DNA from: Nitrospira sp. ST-bin5
Lineage (GTDB): Bacteria > Nitrospirota > Nitrospiria > Nitrospirales > Nitrospiraceae
Direction of reading: 5' to 3'
DNA: 12,597 nt
Assembly: GCA_002083555.1 (NCBI GenBank)
Contig: MSXN01000016.1
Span: 1-12,597 of the forward strand
Of this stretch, positions 6,436 to 12,597 are shown piece after piece. Each line of letters starts with the position of its first letter. The stretch's first letter is position 1. The position numbers and the translations under genes were made by a program. The notes beneath the pieces are model-generated. The model was not told the origin of the DNA. It did not search any database and was given only the letters and a program-made list of their open reading frames with translations.

Positions 6436-6906
6436 TTACCGCCGACTTGCTACGCGCGTTCGGGAAGAGGGGCGTTTGATGGGTTTCCTCGGAACGGGCA
6501 TGAAGAGGGCAGGTGAGACACCAAAGCGGGCGGCGAGTTGGGTGATTTGACGGACGTTCAGGTCTCGTTTGCCGGAAAGGATTTCCGACACGACGCCTTG
6601 GCTGCCGATCTCGGACAGGTCGGATTGCGTGAGTTCATGTTCATCCATCAACGTGCGGAGGATCTCGGGAGCGGATGAGTCTGAGAAGGGGACGTGGGTG
6701 TCCTCATAGGCTTCGATAAAGAGACCAAGCGTCTCGGCCAGGTCGGCCAGTGGATGGGTTTCTTGCTGGCCGATTTCGTCCACGATTTCATCGAGGACCG
6801 TCACCGCCCGGTTATATTCGACTTCCGTTCGTAATGGACCGAGTGGAATCCGCTGGCGAATGCGGCGATAGTCGGTATTGGCTTCCTGAATGTATTTAGC
6901 GAGCAT
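6436..6906 (-). CDS. higA: HigA-like antitoxin with C-terminal HTH
   Basis: A 156-residue protein. The N-terminal half (1-75) is an acidic, helical region expected to contact the toxin. Residues 78-137 form an XRE-type HTH (EILRTLMDEHELTQSDLSEI, then VVSEILSGKRDLNVRQI and FGVSPALFM). This order, with the HTH in the C-terminal half, is that of the HigA/YgjM group. GGAGG lies nine bases upstream of the ATG, inside the end of the toxin gene, and only three bases separate the two genes. The usual role is neutralising HigB and repressing the operon. The basic C-terminal tail (KPIKRPSSRTRVASRR) is unusual for the family and might add DNA contacts. Confidence 0.88.
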   Translation of the reverse strand: MLAKYIQEANTDYRRIRQRIPLGPLRTEVEYNRAVTVLDEIVDEIGQQETHPLADLAETLGLFIEAYEDTHVPFSDSSAPEILRTLMDEHELTQSDLSEIGSQGVVSEILSGKRDLNVRQITQLAARFGVSPALFMPVPRKPIKRPSSRTRVASRR

Positions 6907-6909
6907 TGG

Positions 6910-7197
6910 TCAGGTCCTCCACGTGCCCCGGTCGTATTCCGTATGCGTGAGTATGTGCCGGATGTACAGCTTCTTTCGATTGTAATGAATGGCTGCAATC
7001 AGCCGGAACTTGTTTCCCCCGATGTTGAAGACCGTAAACTGACCTACTTGATCTGCTGAAGGAAAGGTCCTCCGCAATTCGACGAAGGACGTGTAGTCGC
7101 TCTTACGTACAATCGTGAACCAGTGCTGCAAGGACACTCGCGCGTCCGGATGGGCTTGCGCGAAGTCTTCGAGGCGCTTTCGCGTGATAATGTGCAC
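6910..7197 (-). CDS. higB: HigB-like mRNA interferase toxin
   Basis: A 95-residue protein of the HigB (RelE/ParE superfamily) type. The conserved core VFNIGGNKFRLIAAIHYNRK (56-75) and the closing IRHILTHTEYDRGTW (79-93) are the family signature, with K63, R65, H82, H85 and Y88 as likely functional residues. HigB toxins cleave mRNA in translating ribosomes. The toxin-first order is typical of higBA. The start is GTG at 7197 with no Shine-Dalgarno sequence, and the predicted transcription start falls at about the same position, so it may be translated from a leaderless message. Length and key motifs are complete. Confidence 0.9.
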   Translation of the reverse strand: MHIITRKRLEDFAQAHPDARVSLQHWFTIVRKSDYTSFVELRRTFPSADQVGQFTVFNIGGNKFRLIAAIHYNRKKLYIRHILTHTEYDRGTWRT

Positions 7198-7202
7198 GGT
7201 AG

Positions 7203-7231
7203 AGAGTATCTCGATATGAGATATCTGTCAA
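7203..7231 (-). promoter_or_regulatory. higB promoter with internal dyad operator
   Basis: On the minus strand a perfect -35 TTGACA (7231-7226) and a -10-like TACTCT (7208-7203) are 17 bp apart. The spacer carries a dyad with 6-bp arms, TATCTC (7207-7212) and GAGATA (7218-7223), around a 5-bp centre. The position is well suited for repression by the HigA-like protein. Only five bases lie between the -10 box and the GTG. Confidence 0.6.
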
Positions 7232-7257
7232 GGGCGAGGATGACGTCTTCTTGAGTG

Positions 7258-7281
7258 CGGCCCCGGGTCTCCCCGGGGCCG
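7258..7281 (-). terminator. GC-rich hairpin downstream of lon
   Basis: Ten-bp arms CGGCCCCGGG and CCCGGGGCCG around a 4-base loop lie just after the lon stop codon. No T-run follows on either strand, so it is a candidate transcript-end or RNA-stabilising hairpin rather than a textbook intrinsic terminator. Confidence 0.5.
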
Positions 7282-7288
7282 TCTGAAG

Positions 7289-9685
7289 TTACGAGATTGT
7301 CGATGTGGCTAGTGGCTCATCCCGTTCAGCCGGTGGGGCTGCGGGGATATCCTGATTGAAAGCCGCCGGCAGGACTTCTTCGATCCGTTCCACCGGGATG
7401 AACGTGAGCTGGTCACGCACTTCCTGTGGCACTTCTTTCAGATCCCGCTCGTTGGCCTTCGGCAGAATGATCCGCTTAATGCCGGCGCGGTGGGCCGCCA
7501 GGACTTTCTCCTTGATCCCGCCGACCGGCAGCACCAATCCACTCAAGCTGATTTCTCCCGTCATGGCCGTATCGCTCCGGACGGCTTTGCCCACGTAGGA
7601 GGAGGCAAGGGCCGTGGCCATCGTGATACCGGCTGACGGACCGTCTTTCGGGATCGCGCCTGAGGGCACATGGATATGGACCCCGTTGCGTTTGAACTTC
7701 GAAATATCGAGCCCCATGCTTTCGGCATGCGACCAGAGATAGCTTCGGGCCGCGCGTGCCGATTCCTGCATCACATCGCCGAGCTGTCCCGTTAGCGTCA
7801 GTTCATGACTTCCCGGAAGCAGCGTCGTTTCGATGTAGAGGACATCGCCTCCAGCTGGTGTCCAGGCCAGACCGGTCGCCACACCGGGAGGCAGCGTTTT
7901 GCGCCCTTCTTCCGGCATGAAGCGTTCTGAGCCGAGCCATTCTTCCAGCATGTCCGGGCGAATGGTCACCGGCTGGCGCTCCTGGCCCTCCGGGAGTTCC
8001 GCGAAGGCTAAGGCCACTTTTCTCGTCAACCGTCCGAGCATTTGCTCCAGCTGGCGCACACCGGCTTCCCTGGTGTACCGGCTGGTGACGAGATTCAACA
8101 CCTCGTCTGACAGCAACGCCTGTTCGGCATTCAAGCCCGCTTCCTTCAACCGTCTCGGCCAGAGGTAACGGCGAGCGATTTCCGCCTTCTCATGTTCGCT
8201 GTAGCCTTGCAGGCGGATGATCTCCATCCGGTCCAACAAGGGTTGGCTGATCGTATCCAACGTATTCGCCGTCGTGATGAAAAACGCCTTCGACAAATCG
8301 AAGGGGAGATCCAGATAGTGGTCGCGGAACGTGTGGTTTTGCGCCGGATCGAGAATCTCCAACAGGGCTGCCGCGGGATCGCCGCGGAAGTCGCGTCCCA
8401 TCTTGTCGACTTCATCGAGCATGAGCACCGGATTGTTCACCCCGGCTCGCCGTACGGCTTGAATAATGTGGCCCGGCAACGCCCCGACATAGGTGCGGCG
8501 ATGGCCGCGCAACTCGGCTTCATCATGCACGCCGCCCAGGCTGAGTCGCTCAAACGTCCGGCCCATAGCTCTGGCGATCGATTGCCCAAGGCTCGTCTTG
8601 CCGACACCCGGAGGGCCGACTAAGCAGAGGATCGGCGCCTTAGCCGACGGATTCAGTTTCAAGACGGCAAGATGCTCCACGATCCGCTCTTTCACTTCTT
8701 TGATGCCGTAATGATCTTCTTCGAGCACTTGCCGGACTTTCGCCAGGTCAAGTGAATCTTCCGACGCCTTCTTCCAGGGCAGTTCGAGCACCAGTTCCAG
8801 ATAAGTCCGGAGCACCTGATGGTCTGCCGACGATGGCGGCACTTTGGCCAGGCGCTTGAGCTCGCGTTCCGCTTCCTTCCGCACATGGTCAGGCAGCTCT
8901 GCCTCCGCCACTTTCTTCTTGAGCAGGGCCAGATCGCTGTCGTCGCCGTCGTCTTCGCCCAGTTCCTGCTGAATCGTTTTCAACTGCTCGCGCAGCATGT
9001 ATTCGCGCTGGCTCTTGCCGATCTTCGCCTGCGCATCGCTCGTGATCTTGTCGCGGAGCTGTAAGATCTGAATCTCCTTGGACAAGGCCACATAGAGGGC
9101 GCGCAGCAAGTCCAGCGTCGCGGTGCTTTCGAGCAGCTTCTGCTCTTCGGCCACGCTGAGATTGACCAGAGAGGCCACGCGATAGGCCAGGGCTACCGGA
9201 TCGTCTTCATGGCTTAACGCTTCGCTGGCCTCTTGCATGCCGGGGGCTTGGATCACCCGCGGGAGTTCCGTCACCAGTTCTTGAATCGCCCGATGCATGG
9301 CCTGCACTTCCGTGCCGGTCTCCGAGGGGCGGTCCAGCGCCCGGACCCGCGCGATGGCATAGGGGGTCGATTGGGTTTCTTCGATGATCGCCACGCGGTC
9401 TACGCCCTGGACAAACGCGTGAATCGCGCCTTCCGAGGATTGGCCGATCTGTTTAATGATGGCTTTGGTGCCGATCGTGTACAGGTCGCTCAGGCCCGGT
9501 TCTTCGGTCTGCGAGTCGCGCTGGGCCACGACCAGGATCATCTTCTCTTCGGTCTTCATCGCCGCTTGCACCGCCGCCATCGATCGTTCCCGACCGACGG
9601 TGAGGGGCATCATGACGCCGGGAAATAAGACAGTCCGCTTGATCGGTAATATGGGGAGGGTCAGCACTTTGGTCTCGCTGTCCAT
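7289..9685 (-). CDS. lon: ATP-dependent protease Lon
   Basis: A 798-residue LonA. The N-terminal substrate-binding domain (about 10-205) opens with LPILPIKRTVLFPGVMMPL. The coiled linker contains SQREYMLREQLKTIQQELGE (225-244). The AAA+ domain has Walker A GPPGVGKTS (357-365) and Walker B LMLDEVDK (421-428). The protease domain has the catalytic dyad S684 in KDGPSAG and K725 in GGIKEK. The ATG at 9685 is chosen although the frame stays open to 10066: Lon homology starts there, AGGA precedes it, and the upstream extension overlaps the neighbouring gene. Lon degrades misfolded and regulatory proteins in the cytoplasm, in other bacteria including antitoxins, and two antitoxin loci lie nearby. 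The tail after residue 775 is variable and is what the two remnants preserve. Confidence 0.97.
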   Translation of the reverse strand: MDSETKVLTLPILPIKRTVLFPGVMMPLTVGRERSMAAVQAAMKTEEKMILVVAQRDSQTEEPGLSDLYTIGTKAIIKQIGQSSEGAIHAFVQGVDRVAIIEETQSTPYAIARVRALDRPSETGTEVQAMHRAIQELVTELPRVIQAPGMQEASEALSHEDDPVALAYRVASLVNLSVAEEQKLLESTATLDLLRALYVALSKEIQILQLRDKITSDAQAKIGKSQREYMLREQLKTIQQELGEDDGDDSDLALLKKKVAEAELPDHVRKEAERELKRLAKVPPSSADHQVLRTYLELVLELPWKKASEDSLDLAKVRQVLEEDHYGIKEVKERIVEHLAVLKLNPSAKAPILCLVGPPGVGKTSLGQSIARAMGRTFERLSLGGVHDEAELRGHRRTYVGALPGHIIQAVRRAGVNNPVLMLDEVDKMGRDFRGDPAAALLEILDPAQNHTFRDHYLDLPFDLSKAFFITTANTLDTISQPLLDRMEIIRLQGYSEHEKAEIARRYLWPRRLKEAGLNAEQALLSDEVLNLVTSRYTREAGVRQLEQMLGRLTRKVALAFAELPEGQERQPVTIRPDMLEEWLGSERFMPEEGRKTLPPGVATGLAWTPAGGDVLYIETTLLPGSHELTLTGQLGDVMQESARAARSYLWSHAESMGLDISKFKRNGVHIHVPSGAIPKDGPSAGITMATALASSYVGKAVRSDTAMTGEISLSGLVLPVGGIKEKVLAAHRAGIKRIILPKANERDLKEVPQEVRDQLTFIPVERIEEVLPAAFNQDIPAAPPAERDEPLATSTIS

Positions 9686-9746
9686 GTTGAGTCCTTTCTC
9701 TCTCTCATCCTTGAGCAGAGACACGATGGGTGAGCGTGTGAGAGCA

Positions 9747-9774
9747 GAGATAGATCGGGGATCGGGCAAGTCAA
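9747..9774 (-). promoter_or_regulatory. Candidate lon promoter
   Basis: TTGACT (9774-9769) and TATCTC (9752-9747) are 16 bp apart on the minus strand, about 60 bases before the lon ATG. The same stretch contains CTTGAC followed by CCCCGAT, a loose likeness to a heat-shock promoter but with too short a spacer. The -10 box is weak. Confidence 0.35.
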
Positions 9775-9839
9775 GGGCAGGCGTGAAGATGCCCGCGTCC
9801 CTCTGCGAATAGCCAGGAGGAGGGTCGAGTGTCGGCCGG

Positions 9840-11894
9840 TCAGCGGTCTTGAAAGAGGCTGCCGGTGGCGCGGATCGTCCGACCGTTTCCGCGGCCGGAG
9901 GTGGTGCCGGTAGGCGTTTCGGAGGAGGTGTCGTAGGTGTCCGCTCCGGCGAGATCAAAGAACAGGCCGAGGCTGTCGGGGGTGCCGCGGCCCAATCCGG
10001 ATTGACCGCTGTAGCGATCGGCTCCGCCTTCATCGATGAAGAGCGACCAGGATTCGCCCTCGGCATCTCCCAGCCCCGTGCTGCGGGTCAGGTCGTAGGT
10101 GTCGGATCCCGTCCCGCCATCCAGCAGCAGACTCACGCTCCGGTCGTAGGTGCCGCTGACCGTGTATTTGGGACCGGAGGGCGTGTAGCGATCCGTGCCC
10201 TGCGCATCGACGAGCAGGCCGATGCCGTAGTGGCCGCCGGCTCCCAGGCTGGTGCGGCCGCCTGCGCGGCTGTCGTCTCCGCCGAGATCGAGCGCCACGC
10301 CGAGTCCGAAGTAATGGCCGGCGCCCTGAGCCAGGTTGCCGCTGCGATACTGATCCTGGCCTTCGAGATCGATGAGATAGCCGAGGCCGCCGGCCAGGTT
10401 CAGGAGCAGGGCATCGGACTTCTTGCTGCCGCCGTCGACGCCGGCGCCGCTGCCTATGCCGTAGCAGAGATATTGAAAGGCCGGGTCGCCGGGTTTGGCC
10501 GTCGGCGCTTCCTGGGGATTCAACGAGCCGGGATATTTGTCGCCGCATTGATAGACGTCATTGCCGGCCCGATCGATGACGGCGCCCATTCCCAAGGGGC
10601 CGCCGAACCCGATGGCGAAGGCATGGCTGGTGTACCGGTCGTTGCCGGCCAGATCGACCAGGAGACCGAGTCCGCCGAATGCCGCGCCCTGGGTGAACCG
10701 GTTGCCCATGTACACATCGTTGCCGGTGCGGTCGAAGAGGATCCCGATGCCGGCGAAGCCGGTGCCGCCGGACCCTTGGTCGAGTTGATAGACGTCGTCG
10801 CCGGCCAGATCGACCAGGAGTCCGACGCCGAGCCGTCCGGTGGCCAGGCCGAGCGGATCGCTGGTGTAGGTATCGTTGCCGCCCAGGTCGATCACCACGC
10901 TGATGCCATGCTCGATGTCGCCGGATGAGGCGATCATCCCGTGGTAGGTGTCGTCTCCGCCGAGGTCGACGACGAGCAGGATGCGCCGGTCCAGGTCGTA
11001 GGTGTTGACGCCCGGACCGCCGATGACGATCAAGCCGTCGCGGGTCTGCTGGGCGAATAGCACGTCGCCGGTGATGCCCGGCGGCGGTTGTGCCACCGGA
11101 GGACGATGTTGGAAGGCGAGGGCCAGGCGTTGCAGCAGGCTTTCGTTGCCCAATCGCGCCACGGTCTGCGCTGCCGCGAGCAGCGCGGCATAGTCGAGCT
11201 GTTCATCCACGAGGCGGGCGAACTCCGCCTCCAGCTTGAGGTGCGCGGCACGTTCCTGGGCCGGCTCGTTCGAGCGGGGCGAAAATTGATCGGCCAGGGT
11301 CCGCGCGTGTTTGAAGAGGAACCGTCGCTCATCGTCGGAAAGATTGGCCAGCGCCTTCTCCCGCTGGATGGCGGCATCGTCCAGGGTATCGGTGAGGAAG
11401 CTGACCATTTCTTTTTGGGCGGTCGTGCCCGGGAAGGGGATCGGCTTGAAGTATTCAGAGGTGCGGTCGACGGCTGCTTCCATGACATCCAGCAATGCGG
11501 GCAGATTATCCGTGCCGCCGCCGGCGAGTTCCGCCATCAATAGTCCCTGGTGCTCCAGCGCGGAAAAGCCGGCCCAGGGATCGGTGAGGCTTTGCAGGGC
11601 GATGCGCCGCTTGTATCGCGCGGGCACGTCGCGACCGATGGCATGCGTGGTGAGGACGCGGGTCTGTTGGGGGCCTTGCTGCTTCTCGATGTCTGGCTGC
11701 ACCATCGGGGCCAGTCGGTCGACGACTGACGTGTAGAGCCGGCTCTTGGATGTGACCCCCGGGACCGGCGTTTTGGGATTGAAGAGCTGACAGCTTGGCA
11801 GGGCGGCGAGCAGGAGCAGCACGCAGACGATTTTGATGCCGCGCAGGGGCGTCTTTCGAAGTTCGCGAGGTATCGGAGTGCCGGCAGCCATCAT
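9840..11894 (-). CDS. Lipoprotein with G-x-D-x-Y repeat solenoid, function unknown
   Basis: From the ATG at 11894 the product is 684 residues; a GTG at 11912 would give 690, the numbering used here. Neither start has a clear Shine-Dalgarno sequence. A basic N-terminus and hydrophobic IVCVLLLLAALPSC segment ending at C41 form a lipoprotein signal. Residues 60-290 are mostly helical and unrecognised. From 314 to 660 about twelve copies of a motif like LVDLAGNDRY occur. The first five start at 314, 340, 366, 392 and 418, an exact 26-residue step; the others are 26-29 apart, with one longer interval. That interval (about 455-512) holds C456 and C483. The repeats recall calcium-binding RTX motifs (GGxGxD) but have the invariant pattern D-x-x-G-x-D-x-Y instead. 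An envelope-anchored structural or binding role is inference. It precedes lon by about 154 bases. Confidence 0.85.
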   Translation of the reverse strand: MMAAGTPIPRELRKTPLRGIKIVCVLLLLAALPSCQLFNPKTPVPGVTSKSRLYTSVVDRLAPMVQPDIEKQQGPQQTRVLTTHAIGRDVPARYKRRIALQSLTDPWAGFSALEHQGLLMAELAGGGTDNLPALLDVMEAAVDRTSEYFKPIPFPGTTAQKEMVSFLTDTLDDAAIQREKALANLSDDERRFLFKHARTLADQFSPRSNEPAQERAAHLKLEAEFARLVDEQLDYAALLAAAQTVARLGNESLLQRLALAFQHRPPVAQPPPGITGDVLFAQQTRDGLIVIGGPGVNTYDLDRRILLVVDLGGDDTYHGMIASSGDIEHGISVVIDLGGNDTYTSDPLGLATGRLGVGLLVDLAGDDVYQLDQGSGGTGFAGIGILFDRTGNDVYMGNRFTQGAAFGGLGLLVDLAGNDRYTSHAFAIGFGGPLGMGAVIDRAGNDVYQCGDKYPGSLNPQEAPTAKPGDPAFQYLCYGIGSGAGVDGGSKKSDALLLNLAGGLGYLIDLEGQDQYRSGNLAQGAGHYFGLGVALDLGGDDSRAGGRTSLGAGGHYGIGLLVDAQGTDRYTPSGPKYTVSGTYDRSVSLLLDGGTGSDTYDLTRSTGLGDAEGESWSLFIDEGGADRYSGQSGLGRGTPDSLGLFFDLAGADTYDTSSETPTGTTSGRGNGRTIRATGSLFQDR

Positions 11895-11912
11895 TGCCCG
11901 ATAACTTATCAC

Positions 11913-12157
11913 AGCCTGATCAAAGATTCCGGGGGTCCTTTGTGTCTGGTTCCGGCCTGAATGATGTAAATCGCGGCGTGCTTGCTTATACTGTTCTCAG
12001 GAATCCCCGGCGGTCATCGAGTGAGGCGGCTCGGACTTGATACAATGATTCACCGGCTGCACCAGCTGGGGGATCTTCCCTCTCAATGAGGCATCGCCCG
12101 GCGGTTCCTGTTAGCCGGACAAGCCTTACGTGACCAGGCCTGGACGAGAAGGACACT
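11913..12157. promoter_or_regulatory. Divergent intergenic region; extended -10 for efflux adaptor
   Basis: These 245 bases separate the lipoprotein gene and the divergent adaptor gene. The best plus-strand element is TGaTACAAT (12038-12046), an extended -10 with five of six -10 matches but no good -35, giving a leader of about 105 bases. TATACT at 11987-11992 is a second, weaker candidate. I found no convincing promoter for the lipoprotein gene on the minus strand. Confidence 0.4.
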
Positions 12158-12597
12158 ATGTCGGAACCCATTCGTTTCTCCACCATCCTGAAACGGTCGA
12201 TGATCGGCCTCGTGGGCGCCTGTCTGCTGGCGCTCGGCTGGTACACGCTGCTCGCGAAGTCGGGCGAGGAACCCTCGCGGGCCGGGCAGCCGCCGGCCGC
12301 CGGGGCGCGCACATTTCCTGTGGCGGTGGCCACGGCGAAGACCGGCGACATCGGGGTCTATCTCAACGGCCTCGGCTCGGTCATGCCGCTGAATACGGTC
12401 AACGTTAAGAGCCGGGTCGACGGGCAACTCATGAAAGTGTTGTTTCAGGAAGGGCAGCTCGTGCATCGCGGCGATCTGCTGGCGGAGATCGACCCGCGTC
12501 CCTTCGATGTGCAACTGACGCAGGCCGAAGGCCAGATGGCGCGCGATCAGGCGCAATTCAAGAACGCGCAGCTGGATCTGGAACGGTACAAGGGTTT
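12158..12597 (+). CDS. mdtA: RND efflux periplasmic adaptor, MdtA-like, N-terminal part (runs off window)
   Basis: The frame from ATG 12158 is open to the window edge (146 residues), with AAGGA seven bases upstream. An inner-membrane anchor spans about 13-33, followed by a Pro/Ala-rich linker. The first beta-barrel/lipoyl part has GLGSVMPLNTVNVKSRVDGQ (71-90) and FQEGQLVHRGDLLAEIDPRP (96-115), nearly the canonical MdtA/MexA-family sequence. The start of the alpha-hairpin (116-146) follows. Such adaptors join an inner-membrane RND pump to an outer-membrane channel in drug or metabolite export. The pump genes would be expected just outside the window on the right. The MdtA subgroup is preferred over AcrA/MexA because of the SRVDGQL and EIDPRPF signatures. 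The cysteine at 22 lies inside the membrane stretch and is probably not a lipidation site. Confidence 0.92.
   Translation, partial: MSEPIRFSTILKRSMIGLVGACLLALGWYTLLAKSGEEPSRAGQPPAAGARTFPVAVATAKTGDIGVYLNGLGSVMPLNTVNVKSRVDGQLMKVLFQEGQLVHRGDLLAEIDPRPFDVQLTQAEGQMARDQAQFKNAQLDLERYKG

Noticed and set aside
9686..10066. 127-codon N-terminal extension of lon
   Set aside because: Low-complexity Pro/Ala-rich sequence overlapping the neighbouring gene. Lon homology, ribosome-binding site and usual length all fit a start at 9685.
9849..10928. Long plus-strand reading frame of 359 codons opposite the repeat lipoprotein
   Set aside because: It is Ala/Gly/Val-rich and is the antisense of a GC-rich repetitive gene whose minus-strand product has a clear lipobox and regular motifs; the open frame follows from the repeats.
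1..12597. CRISPR arrays, tRNA or rRNA genes, complete insertion sequences
   Set aside because: I saw no spaced exact repeats, no cloverleaf-like segment, and no transposase or integrase motif. The only arrays are protein-coding repeats.

Overview
The window looks like a chromosomal segment of a GC-rich Gram-negative bacterium. The protein character (Lon, an MdtA-type efflux adaptor, a lipoprotein with a lipobox, small toxin-antitoxin pairs) reminds me most of Nitrospira or a relative. That is an impression from the protein sequences, not a demonstrated assignment.

Left part (1-4330) is accessory in character. A DUF1810 gene runs off the left edge on the minus strand. Next to it is a 923-residue minus-strand NACHT-family NTPase ending in pentapeptide repeats, the architecture of bacterial NLR-like proteins, some of which defend against phage. 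Upstream of it are two decayed pieces of the 3' end of a second lon gene (about 3240-3289 and 3947-4040). They abut in intact lon but lie about 700 bp apart here, each carrying one copy of a 21-bp sequence. Between them sits one complete 156-codon gene of unknown function. A small putative zinc-ribbon protein follows.

Middle part (4430-7250) holds two toxin-antitoxin loci around a secreted SGNH hydrolase. A Phd/VapB-like antitoxin and a PIN-domain VapC toxin overlap by 4 bp on the plus strand. On the minus strand, a HigB-like toxin, a HigA-like antitoxin and a further small HTH protein appear to form one operon. Its promoter carries a dyad between the -35 and -10 boxes that could serve autoregulation.

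Right part (7250-12597) looks like stable chromosome. It holds a full-length lon (minus), preceded by a lipoprotein built from about twelve copies of a G-x-D-x-Y repeat with a 26-residue period over its first half. Divergent from that is the start of an RND efflux periplasmic adaptor (MdtA-like), which runs off the right edge.

Functionally, the left and middle form a defence/stress island (NACHT NTPase, vapBC, higBA-xre) beside the housekeeping protease Lon. Lon is known in other bacteria to degrade antitoxins. The lon fragments suggest that DNA related to the lon 3' end has been involved in rearrangement at this locus.
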